Assembly (NCBI RefSeq): GCF_008831285.2
Contig: NC_045146.1
Coordinates: 19,793,289-19,857,288, forward strand
Origin: Nymphaea colorata
Lineage: Eukaryota; Streptophyta; Magnoliopsida; Nymphaeales; Nymphaeaceae
Length of the DNA: 64,000 bases
Direction: 5' to 3'
Shown here: positions 23,901 through 34,022 of the stretch, piece after piece
How the letters are laid out: the number at the start of each line of letters is the position of its first letter
How positions within the stretch are numbered: position 1 is the stretch's first letter
The notes under the pieces: model-generated
Databases searched by the model: none
What the model was told of the DNA's origin: nothing
What the model saw: the letters and a program-made list of their open reading frames with translations, nothing else
Translations under genes and position numbers: made by a program

Positions 23901-26067
23901 CGTAGTCTGCCCACAAGTGGCTTGAGTACTGGAAAAAGAGTGGCATAAAAAACTTTCTTGAATCAAATGTTGCAATTTGAACCTTAATTACACATTCAGA
24001 TATATTTATCAATTCTCAGGTTAATAATTGCTTTTAGCTGTATTTATAGTTTTTGATTCTTTGTATTATGTTTAAAACTTTAAACCATGAACTGCAAAAA
24101 ACTGTTGGATGCCATTTGTCATAGTTGTATCTTTTATTGCTTTTAGACTTTATTTCAGTAAACTACGATTTTTAGTTTACCATTTCTAACTTATCACCCC
24201 ACAGCTTGAGACACTATCAAGAGAGGACTTGGCTTCAAGGTTGACTTTGAACACAGCTGCAGCATCGGTTGGAAGATTGCAGCTATCAGATTCTTGTATC
24301 ACAATAATGGATGTACGTAAGGCCAACATGGTTACGAACAGTTTTGGTAGCTTCTTAGATAATTTAAGTACATAACATAATTATGTGTTGGTGCTTTAAA
24401 GTTGATGAATGGAGGTGCTTCTATGTTTACATCGCAATTATTTTCTTTTGCGCTGTTTCCATATGCAGACTGTAGATACTATTATAGGTTTTTGAAATGT
24501 TGAATTCAAAAAGAACCTATCAATAATACTAGTCAAGGCCTTGTGCACAGGATGTTTGCTTTTCTGGTAATTTGATACATCAAATAAAGTGCCAAAAGGA
24601 TAAATTTCATATAGTAAAGCCATGTGAAGGAGTCAAATAAGGTTGAATGCATGGGCCATTTGGTAGGTATAGATGCTTAAGTGACATCCTAGATGCAGGA
24701 AGACACTGATCAGTTTTTGTAGGTCCAGTCAACCACTTGGTTTTGGTGTTCATGCTTCTACGTTTGCTCAATGCAAAAATTTCAAAGATCTTACTCCTAT
24801 CATAACGACCATGCTTAGTACATCGATAAAATCATTAATGTGGATCCAAAGATTAAAAGCCATGACCATCCATCCCATGTTGACAGTACGTGTTTTCAGC
24901 TTTATCAAATTACAGCTTGATGAATCTCAACTTCATGTTTTTTTCTTCTGTTTCTGTGATTTTTTTATTGCAGACCAACGATTATTGTGCTATTCCTCAA
25001 CCATTGAAGGATCAGGTTGGTGATCGTTATCCTGGTGCGCGTCGTGCATTTCTGAAGACTGGAGGCGATTTTCCTTTTCTTTCACGACCTGATGAAGTTA
25101 ACCTACACCTTCAGGTACCATGAAGTACTGGAATTCTTTCCTGTTCTATTTTAGTACTCTCAGTTTTTTAGGGCATTCTTCTCATAATACATTTTCAGTA
25201 CTATGCCTTAGTACATACTCTATCAATTAAGAAAGGAATAAGTTGTTGTCTCCATGGTTAAAATCATTCTTAGGGACTTTTAGAGTTCCCATTATCAATT
25301 CCAGTGCATGCTTGATCCAATTTAAGATTATAAAAAGCTTTGGGAATTGTATTTTCCAATAAACTATACCCTTTCGTTCAAAATCATTCTAAACTATGTA
25401 CTCTTTTGTTCAAATCATACTGTCGTATCACACTCAGACTAAACATGACAGGTAGGATGTATTTGGTTTTAGGGATGGGCTATAAAACAGTAATTTGGCA
25501 AAGCTCTCTCCATTGTTCATTTGAACAATACCTCACTATATAATAGTCAAACCAATGCAGAGTTTGGTTTTGTTGAAGCCAGTACAAAATTGAACATGCA
25601 GAAACATCTGCCAGTCAAGAATTCGTAGTTCTGACAATTCCTACCTCAACATTTTTTGTGGAATTGTATAGCTACATCTAAGGCATGCTGGATTGGAAGC
25701 ACGGCCTGATTTAGTTCTTGGAGCTTCACGGGATGGCAACGCTGGAAGTCCAACCGAGGAGAGGAGACAAGGTGAGCCTTCAGATGGCACTACAAGCAGC
25801 GGCAGAGGTTCAAGCACCAATGCACAAGATACAGCTCCTCCATCAGGTACTGAAACTCATGTGGTTGATGGGCAACTACTAAACACTGCTAGAGTGCTCT
25901 TAGCAGCAAAGGATTCAACAGATCTGCTCTCCCTTTTACTTGTTTTCATGGAAAGGGCACTTCTCATTGCTGCATCAGAATTGCTTTTTCGTCCACCTCA
26001 GGTATCCTCCTTGTCGCCTCTACTCACATTTTATGCTGCTGTATTATACAGTACCTGCTCAATGTAA
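12787..26067 (+). CDS. SPG21: Maspardin (SPG21-like alpha/beta hydrolase)
   Basis: Eight exons join in frame with GT-AG introns: 12787-12864, 14381-14506, 17340-17438, 18604-18746, 20460-20568, 24205-24312, 24974-25114 and 25672 onward. The start is the ATG of [20 protein letters not shown], which matches the usual plant maspardin N-terminus. Exon 2 carries [18 protein letters not shown]. Exon 4 carries the nucleophile elbow [12 protein letters not shown] (G-x-S-x-G). Exon 5 has [15 protein letters not shown] and exon 7 [14 protein letters not shown]. The last exon starts [14 protein letters not shown] and runs into a low-complexity Ser/Gly/Thr tail typical of the plant forms. Read straight through, it stops at 26067 (399 residues). 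A GTATCC donor at 26002 would allow another 3' exon that I could not find. Human SPG21 is an intracellular-trafficking protein mutated in Mast syndrome; the plant role is not established. Introns 1, 2, 4 and 5 are swollen by transposable elements. Confidence 0.92.
13620..13817 (-). mobile_element. TRIM-like solo LTR in maspardin intron 1
   Basis: A 198-bp sequence that on the given strand begins TGTAACGACC and ends GTGTGTTACA, so it has TG...CA ends. Flanks ACTTC and ACTTA match at four of five bases, as for an old target duplication. It is homologous to the LTR units near 16.3-16.9, 28.6-29.0 and 60.1-60.97 kb, sharing CACACCAGGCTTGGG and CCCCCAAGATT. Orientation is taken from those arrays, where purine tract and primer site read on the minus strand. 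Confidence 0.7.
14820..15069 (-). mobile_element. Copia element 3' end relic
   Basis: Read on the minus strand from 15069 down, it gives the end of a Copia RNase H region (LLCNNN in the place of the usual LLCDN motif), then a polypurine tract CTTGAGGGAGGC (14884-14895). The LTR then starts TGTTGAGACATG (from 14883 down). Stops interrupt the frame. It lies in maspardin intron 2, back to back with the relic at 15130-15498. How far the LTR extends left could not be fixed. Confidence 0.6.
15130..15498 (+). mobile_element. Copia RT/RNase H relic
   Basis: The plus strand reads [16 protein letters not shown] and then a Y-I-D-S-D-S-A-G motif, the start of the Copia RNase H region. After a frame break at about 15290 comes [15 protein letters not shown] and WIRHFLR, corresponding to the later RNase H part. 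The segment is non-functional. Its end (15419-15489) is an inverted copy of 15000-15069, so the two Copia relics converge on homologous sequence. It sits in maspardin intron 2. Confidence 0.7.
16280..16927 (-). mobile_element. TRIM-like array: three LTR units, two short internals
   Basis: Plus-strand order: partial LTR ending at 16372, internal 16373-16445, LTR 16447-16637, internal 16638-16712, LTR 16713-16927. Read on the minus strand, each internal region ends in a purine tract (TAAGGAAGGTGGAT for the first), directly followed by an LTR start. The first internal starts with a degenerate primer site; ACTCTGGTACC at 16434-16444 is the complement of GGTACCAGAGT. No coding capacity. The array is about 0.65 kb and sits in maspardin intron 2. 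Confidence 0.72.
18173..18226. repeat. (AT)27 microsatellite
   Basis: 54 bases of uninterrupted AT in maspardin intron 3. It lies immediately beside a possible SINE. Confidence 0.97.
18240..18450 (-). mobile_element. Possible tRNA-derived SINE
   Basis: On the minus strand the segment contains GGTTCAAATC, close to a Pol III B box, about 50 bases after a leader rich in GG and TTGG. It ends beside the (AT)n tract, which could be its 3' tail. The sequence has the composition of plant SINEs (GGGGCAGGTTCC... on the plus strand, with a GAACC box). No target duplication or clear A box could be shown, so the call is tentative. Confidence 0.35.
21135..21935 (-). pseudogene. Copia polyprotein C-terminal remnant (RT end and RNase H)
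   Basis: Reading leftward from 21935, the protein starts inside RT at [13 protein letters not shown]. It continues through the connection ([20 protein letters not shown]) into RNase H ([56 protein letters not shown]) and stops at 21135-21137, just before the purine tract. Upstream of QLRYFLG the frame runs into the GC-rich inserted block and is no longer Copia. In RNase H the usual SSAESEYRAM-type phrase reads [10 protein letters not shown]. Confidence 0.85.
21940..23043. mobile_element. GC-rich hAT-like non-autonomous element nested in Copia
   Basis: Both edges of this 1.1-kb block are dense in GGCCCGG/CCGGGCC motifs (21943-22030 and 22935-23043) in inverted arrangement. The right end read on the minus strand starts TAGGCCTGGGCGTCGGGCC, like the TAGG(G)-type ends and GGCC-rich subterminal repeats of nDart-type hAT elements. 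The centre is AG-rich on the plus strand, with local duplications. An 8-bp target duplication was not found: the right flank GCAGGAAG has no partner on the left, so the left end is probably truncated. No transposase. Confidence 0.5.
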
Positions 26068-29000
26068 AAGTGGTTTAACTTATAGAATGTGAATGTTTAG
26101 CTTGATGCTAACTCCTTTCTTAGAAACCATACTGTACCTTTCCCTTTTGCACTTTGTTGTTTGTAATTTGTGTTTGGATCATTATTTCCTGTTCAAAGTT
26201 GTTTTTGAAATGGCAAGTTTGTGAGTTTTCACTCGTTAAACAGATTAGGTTTTCTTTGTGGGGTTCTGCTTATCCAATGAATTAGGTTATGTAAGACATC
26301 CATGTCCACCTGTCCCTGCTTTTCCTACTTCATAGTCATAACTGGAACAGGTGCAACAGGTATTTTGCTGAGAGCAGCATCAAACTGGGAGGAGTAATTT
26401 TAGTGACTTCCTTGGTTATTGTGCATCAGATTTGGTCTGATAACCTGCATTTATCTGGACAAAGGCATAATTTCAGTATGTTGATGGCTGACAAACCGTC
26501 GTCAATCACATAAAGGACCTGGTTTTCCACTTAAGCATTTTCCATTTTTGGATGAGCAGAAACTCTCAGTCACCTAAGAAATGTCAAGCATATTAAAAGA
26601 ACGTACTGGATGGTCTGTTATAGAGCACCAGAATGTCAAGTATAAATTTGATGAAGGTACTGCATGCCTGGTATTTTGCAAGAATATCTTGTCTCGTCAC
26701 TTCATCCTCAACAATACAGCTTAGATATACACGCTTACAGTGTGTGCAGAGCTGAGTTGCAGGTCTCATTGACGGCCCTTATATCATGCATGTATGAACA
26801 TAGTCATGTAATTAGCCAATTCGATCCCTATACCATAACCTACCCATCAACTGTAGACCACAGCATAGTGCAATTCTTTTTCCACATCGCATGCCTGTAG
26901 TTTCCAATGAACCTTGGGGGTACCATTTCTACAAATATTTGTTCACGTGCCCTATGAAGATCGCATTAGAACTTTTCTATTGTGAACTTGAAATTGAATT
27001 TATCAATACATTTAAATTTAGTTTCTGACTGGCATAATGAACCTATTTATTGGGTTTGCATTGACTTAGGTTTTAATTCAGGATTAAATGGTTTAATCGC
27101 TTGGTATACATATCTTGTATATAGTGCCAGCCTCTTATATATTAGATATTAATCCTAAACGCAGATTGGGTCTAACCATGCATTGCAAAAATCAGCCCCA
27201 GGATTATCTAGTTCGATCATGTAAGTGTCAACAGGTTTTGATTGGATCAACTTCGTTCTGTTTTATAGATAAAAACAATCTACTACACAGTCAAGAGACG
27301 AACAATGCAGCAAAATTTGTAAGTTATATGTAAAGCAGGTGCATATTTGTCCATAGATGATAAAAAGGAGGGTAATTGACCTTACAAAATTATGGTTATT
27401 TTCAGTTCGTTCAGAATTTTTTTAAGTTTTAAATATGGTTTTTTTTTTATTTTAAATCTATGAAGCTGCAAAACTTGCAAGCTATATGCGAGCTCCTTCT
27501 GATGTTCAGTTGGTTTTGGTAAACCGCGTTATCTTTCACCACTGTGGGTGCTCTTGACCTCCATTGGTTCCTCTTGATTCGTTATTTTGCTCCTTCTCTT
27601 TATGTGGGTTTATGTTAGACCCCACTAACAAGTACAATTTTAACATAAGGCAAAACATTTTCCTATTGTCAGGTCAAAAATTTTTCCTACGAGAAATGGC
27701 ATAAAAAGGTGGCAAAAGTTTGCAAAAAAAATTATTTAACGTTTGCAGAGGACAGGAAAAGCTAATGAGTCGAAACCATTTTTTCCCTCCGTAAACAGGA
27801 AAGAACATATATGTTTGATTAGACAAGACTTTAAACATTAAATTTGTGACTATGATTAAGAGGTGGGATCTGTTTGCATCAACGGCAATTTTGAACCTTC
27901 TTACAGCTACCACTTGTTGTAAAAGGAAAGTGCAGTAAACGATAAGAGAAGTAAACAAGAAACTCAACAAATAAGTTTGTCGTCCATTTATACGGATGAA
28001 TGAAAGTATTGGGTCAAATCCTGAACGCATAACCCAGATCTGAATCCAAAACAATGTGCAATCCAAAATAATAAATCAATGGCGGATTCCAATGCTGAGG
28101 TCTCATTGTTTGCACTGAAACGCAAAGGTGAGACCTAAGGCGTGGAACTAGAGGGAGTACATGACTGGTCTGGTCCTTCTTTGCATCAGATCTGATAACA
28201 AAGAAAGCACTTATATTGTTCTTCTCCCCAAGCATCGGATCTCGGGTGCCCTTTAACCATACTCAAGCAGGATTAAGGAAGATGAATAAGAGAGTCAGTG
28301 ATCTCTCTCTTTCTTTGTCTCATCCGTCTAGATAATTGGACGCGGATTATTGTTGGTTTTCTAAGGCAATACCTGTTATGTAACTATGAGCATTTGAAGC
28401 TGGGGCAAGTACTGCAAAGAAACATTTAGCCATGGTAGATGGTAGGGAGACCCATTTATGAATGCTGCTTAATGGAAATGTTGATGTGTTAGAGAAATAA
28501 ACTACCTTTTTGCCTACAAATAACTAAATTTGTCACTCTACTAACCCCATCAACTCCCGCATGAACCCCAACCTGCCCCCAGTATGTTTGATTCTAACTC
28601 CAAAAGGGTTATGAACCAAGATAATAAATCACTTAATAACCAAGATAATAAATCACGTAATAACTCCTTTTATAGGCCTTTCAAGTTTATCCAGTCTTGA
28701 ATCTGACATTAATCTTCTTATAATAGAGTACTACAATTCACTCTGTTGAGGCACACTCGTTTGCAAGTGTGGGGTCTTAAGTTTGAATGGTGAACCGGAC
28801 AACTCAATCCACTCTCATACTGGACTTGGACTCCTGGTTCAGTGTAACTTAGTGACCCTCTAGCCGCTTCTGTTCCAACCTCAAAAAACTAGAAACTAAG
28901 CAATTAATTGTTTAACAAACCCCTTTTAAGGACCCTCGAAAGTTTATCACAATTTTCACTATGGAGCTAAACCTCTCATCGTGGAGTGTTATACTAATAG

Positions 29001-30391
29001 TTTTACTTTTTTACTTGAATTTCTTTAGTTCAAGATCAAGGGCAGGGAAAGGAAACCATATATGGAACTGAAATAACTCGCTTGAAATTCTTTTAAAAGA
29101 TTACGAGGTATCACCGACTCAAATAAACCCTTATTGAGTACAGACTCCATTACTTGTGAATCCTCATACACTGTTCACAATAGCGATAACATCTCCCAAC
29201 ATAATGAAACTGGCTGTCACTCCACCGGTTGTAGTCACTCCACCGGTTGTAGGGGATGTAAGGTTGACGCATAGAACTAGCATGGCCTCCTTCCTAATAT
29301 ATGTAGGAGGCTGCCAAGATCCGTGTTGCTCTTGAGAATCATCTGCCAATGATTTAACTGATTGACAGCTATCAAGGAACGATTAAGTTATAATGCAGAG
29401 AGCTGAATTGTTACCTTTGAATTTATAAGCAAATTGCTTTATGACACAAAGTGAGCTAAATGTCTTCATGGTCTGGTCACTGATGCAGTTTGGCTGACCC
29501 GTTTGCTTTTAACTTTTCACCTTGTAAAGCAGTTTGCGCGAAGATGAAATGCCTAGCTTGTCTCAATAGTGATATTACTGTTATTATATGCTGACGAAAA
29601 CTTTTCAATCTAAATATCTAGATTTGGACTTAGTTTTACTTTTTCAATTGATTCCTTTCAAGGTCAAGGCTAAATTTTTCTTCAATATATTAAATTTAAT
29701 ATTTTTTTGTGGATAACCCTTCGGCAACTGGTGAGTTTCATTTTCTTTAGACCGACTTTATACCGTTTGGTTTATCATGCCTCCAGTCTTAACTAGAGTA
29801 TCGTTTACCATTACTAAATTATGCTTGCAGCAATCAAGGTTCCAGACCATTAGCGACACAGAGAGACAGACAAGGAGGGAGAGAGAGAGGGAGCACTAGT
29901 TTGTGACTTCTTCGCAACAGTGAACTGGATGAAATGCGCAAGCCGGTGAATGAACGGCAAGGATCATTAATGCTCTGAAACTCTATAGGGATGGCGGTTG
30001 ACGAACCAGCGTCGCATTTGCCTCCGACAAAGGCAAAGCAAGAGAGACTTGTCAAGAAGCAAGACACGACATAGATTGACTTAATGGTAAAATCCCATAT
30101 TCTAACCCGGGTTAAATGTTTGGGCGACATTACAAAATCTTTAGGAAGGAAGTAAAAATCAGGTTTGCCTGAAGTACACAAAATAGGTTTTATCAAAACG
30201 AGTTTTGGTAATTCTGAATCCATTCGCCGTTGAATGGCGATTTAATAACAAGACCATGCTATCGTCCAAAGGCCCCCTACATGTTATTTTTTATGCATAA
30301 CGTGAAAAGGAGCGTTTAAATTCAGTCAACCAAGTCTTAAACATGATAGGTCATGAATTTTGGATGCCCTTTCGATTGTTGAAATTAGATC
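26068..30391. other. Intergenic DNA between maspardin and HIR
   Basis: No gene supported. Short reading frames on both strands lack domain signatures. Small direct repeats occur at 28610-28670 (AACCAAGATAATAAATCAC twice) and 29215-29251 (GTCACTCCACCGGTTGTA twice). A TRIM-like fragment is listed separately. The end of maspardin transcription and any further maspardin 3' exon would lie in the left part. Confidence 0.5.
28600..28992 (-). mobile_element. Degenerate TRIM-like pair
   Basis: A partial LTR ends ACTACA at 28735. A short internal stretch follows (28736-28797, GGCACACTCGTTTGCAAGTGTGG-like, then TGAACCGG). A second LTR runs from about 28798 to 28992 (CCACTCTCATACTGG ... GAGTGTTATA). The primer-site complement seen in better copies is missing. 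It is more diverged than the arrays at 16 and 60 kb. Confidence 0.55.
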
Positions 30392-30536
30392 AGGCCAATT
30401 TTATCGGTCACGGTAAACGAGGCACGGCCGAACGAATTTGAAGAAAACCCCTCTCAGCTTGTGTGATTCTCGAAAGGAGAGCGTTGCATTCTTCCAGACC
30501 GGCGGCAAGGAGAGAGGGTGAGGGAGCGAAGGGGAG

Positions 30537-33500
30537 ATGGGAAACTCGTTCGGCTGTATCTGTATCGACCAGGCAAGCGTGGGCATCATTGAGAGATGGG
30601 GGCGTTTCGAGAGATTGGCGGAGCCAGGCTTGCACTTCGTCAACCCTTTCATCGGCCAGTGCCTTGCAGGCGTCCTCTCCACCAGGCTTTCCTACATCGA
30701 CGTCCGTATCGAGACGAAGACCAAGGTCCTCTCCTCTCCTTTCAAACACCACGTTTCCATCCCATCCCGTGGATGATCACCGCTTCTCTTTATCTTTCTA
30801 TCTACTCTTCTTTTCGGCAAATAGCGTGCTCACGGTCGATGCCATGCCGTGTTCCATACAATAGCCAGATTAAGGCGATCCTACATATATCGCATCCTGA
30901 GAAGTAATTGTTCTTTCTTCTTCCCTACGGTCCAGCTTCTCTCTGTTTCCCTTGGCTATGGCCCCCTGAAGGCCTGAACCCCTTCCTCTTTGTACTTCTT
31001 CATATGTTTCTGGTTATTCAGAAACCCATCCTTAAAATTGTTGAAAATTTGGTTTGCCTCCGTGATGTCGTTTCCATGGAGAAATTGCCTTCGTTGTTGC
31101 CATACATCACCCTCCGGGCGGCAATTTCGTCGGACCTTCCCCGCGGTAATTTCCGATTTCTCACCTACCCCTGTGAAATTCCTTATGTGTCCCGTGATCC
31201 AGACCTTTAACTTCCGCGGCCTCGCTTGGAACCGTGTTGCCAGCCCCTCTTTTTCCTCGTTTGGCAATCAACTATCCGAAATTCATGTTGTTTGCATAAA
31301 TTTGACAAAAACCTATTGGAGCGAATGATGTTTTCTCTTCCCTATCTTGTTCCAAGTAGGGTTCATCTGCTTCTTCCACCATCGCCACCACCTCGTCCTC
31401 CTCTCCTACTTCAATCAACAAAGACACAGGCTATTCTTCTATCCACCGTTTCCTCTTCCTCTCAACTAGTTTTTCTCACGCCTTTCTTTGAAAGGTCATA
31501 TAATCTAGTTGAATGGGAATATAATGTAGGGAATGGGTAGAGGAATGTGTGTGTGTGCGTGCGACTGTGTGTATACGTCGATAGCTGAAATATTTAAGCT
31601 GATCAAGGGCTTTCCTTTTTTTCATATGATGAATTGTGTCGCGGTTTCTCTGTTTATGCAGGATAACGTGTTCGTACAAATTCTATGCTCTATTCAGTAC
31701 CGTATTGTCAGGGTTAATGCGGACGATGCATTCTATGAGCTGCAAAACCCCAAAGAACAAATTCAAGCCTATGTTTTTGATGGTAGAGCAATTCTATTTT
31801 TTCAGCTGTTAGCAGACCTACCTTAGTATATAACGCGTAATCGTGCAATATGCACTCACTATCGCATATGTTACCTTCAAATGCTAGTTGTGAGAGCACA
31901 TGTGCCAAGGATGTCGCTGGATGAGTTGTTTGAACAAAAGGATGATGTCGGCAAGGCCGTGCTGGATGAACTGGAAAAGGTAATGGTCGTGGCCAATCTT
32001 TCCATGAATAGCTTTTTTGGGCGAAATGATCAAATTTTTAGTAGTTATTTGGAGGCACAGATTTCTGTCTTTTATCTACGATGTTGTTTATTAGGAAAAT
32101 ATCAGTTGATTTATATATAGTGCAAAAGTTGCTTTTCACATTTAAGTTTGTTCGGCCACCCGTTCATCAATCTTGACTCTGTAATCTACTAATCTGTCAC
32201 GCTAACCTTTCTAGAGCTATTGTGAGAATAATCTAGGATGATGAGTTCAAAGCACTTAGGAGTAGTCTAGGGTGTGAGTGCAAAACAGTTAAGAAAAGAT
32301 AAAAAGCTATATAAGTTTCCCACAAACACTTTTACTGTGTCTCGTTTTCCGAACAAAGTCGGTAAGTGGCATAATTGCTTATCTTGCGGCATTAAGCATT
32401 CGCCAATTGACATTTTGAATGTTCATTCCAAAGGAAAGTAGAGTGACATCGTATGCTGGCTATATTTTGACAGCCCACAAAAGTTCCTGTTGGATTATGA
32501 GTTCAAAGCACTTAGAAGTAGTCTAGGATGTGAGTGCAAAACAGTTAAGAAAAGATAAAAAGCTATATAAGTTTTCCAGAAACACTTTTACTGTATCTCG
32601 TTTTCCGAACAAAGTCGGTAAGTGGCATAATTGCTTATCTTGCGGCATTAAGCATTCGCCAATTGACATTTAGAATGTTCTCTCCAAAGGAAAGTAGAGT
32701 GACATCGTATGCTGGCTATATTTTGACAGCCCACAAAAGTTCCTTTTTTTCGTTGGTTAACCGAAGTGAAGTAACTTGGTTAGTCACACGAAATTTATGT
32801 TCTGCTCTCTTTTGTGATACTGCACCATGCTTCTCGGTTTCTATGTGAAATTGCATATGGTTGTGGAAGACTAAAAGATAATAGGTAAGGACGTCTCGAT
32901 AGTTTTTTTTGTCTTCACAAAATCCTCTCCCCAGTTTCACAACGGCATAGATTTCGATTAGAGCAGTATATTTCATAATTGACTTTGGTGACTATCGTCT
33001 CTGAGTGCTACAAGCGCGTTTAGGTATCAAATAGTTAACTTCGACGTACTGTTGTTCACACATATCCCATTGCTCTGCTGATTCATGGTCTTTTGCAGTA
33101 CCGCAACTTTTATGTTTTGATTCGGTGACAAGGACTTAGTTTTGGACAATTTTCAGTAGCATATAAAGGGGACAAGTTGTGGATCTGTTGGTGTATACTT
33201 GTGAATAGCTTTGACTAGACAACTGCAGTTTCACGTGGCCTTGCAAAATTATTCTGCATTTAATTTTGTTGTTAAGTTGGACTGTGGATCAGGTAATGGG
33301 AGCTTATGGATATAACATAGAGCAGATACTGATGGTTGACATCATTCCAGATGCTTCTGTGCGTAGAGCGATGAATGAGATCAACGCAGGTAGGTGCCTT
33401 TCTTCTACAATGTTGAGGAATTTTTTCTGCAACCTCGCGTAAATAATATTTAGCGTGTACATATGAAGGATGGCCCTGCTCTGATGCTGTCTTAACCTTT

Positions 33501-34022
33501 TAAAGCAACATTACTTTGAGCATTTCAATCCTGATTGTGACTTTATATTGATCTCTTCCGCTGTTGATCCGTTTCATTTCTTCTCTATTGCCTTTGACCC
33601 GCGAGTGACATTCCATTCTTGATGGTTTCTTGATATTTGTTCCTCTAGCTCAAAGGCTGCAGCTTGCCAGTGTGTACAAAGGAGAGGCGGACAAGGTACT
33701 TCAGGTGAAAAAGGCAGAAGCCGAGGCAGAGGCGAAGTACCTTGGGGGAGTTGGGGTAGCACGCCAACGGCAGGCAATTACCCAAGGCCTACGGGAAAAT
33801 GTGCTGGATTTTTCCCATACGGTCCCGGGAACATCTGCAAGGGAGGTGATGGACCTGATTATGATAACTCAGTACTTCGATACAATTAAAGATCTCGGCA
33901 ATTCGTCAAAGAACACCACAGTCTTTATCCCACATGGCCCAGGACATGTGAGAGACATAAGCGATCAGATACGCAATGGTTTGCTGGAGGCTGCAAGCGT
34001 CACGGATGTAAATATTGGCTGA
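30537..34022 (+). CDS. HIR3: Hypersensitive-induced reaction protein (HIR, SPFH/band 7)
   Basis: Five exons (30537-30725, 31662-31782, 31888-31979, 33293-33389, 33649-34022) join in frame to 290 residues, the normal HIR length. The N-terminus [16 protein letters not shown] has Gly2 for myristoylation and nearby cysteines for palmitoylation, fitting a membrane-microdomain protein. The SPFH domain follows (VERWGRF-type start as [40 protein letters not shown]). The helical part has [25 protein letters not shown] and the tail [20 protein letters not shown] proteins oligomerise at the plasma membrane and act with immune receptors; that role is known for the family, not shown here. The wording is closest to the HIR3-type subgroup, which I judge from memory. 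The exon 1 donor is GTCCTC, a weak site chosen because ETKTK-DNVF is invariant in the family. Confidence 0.93.
32241..32744. repeat. 256-bp tandem duplication in HIR intron 3
   Basis: Units 32241-32496 and 32497-32744 start ATGAGTTCAAAGCACTTAG and end ACAAAAGTTCCT. They are nearly identical, with only a handful of substitutions, which implies a recent duplication. No coding content. Confidence 0.92.

Noticed and set aside
29164..29349. 61-residue minus-strand frame (ADDSQEQHGSWQPPTY...)
   Set aside because: Looks exon-like, but there are no partner exons and the tail comes from a tandem GTCACTCCACCGGTTGTA repeat.
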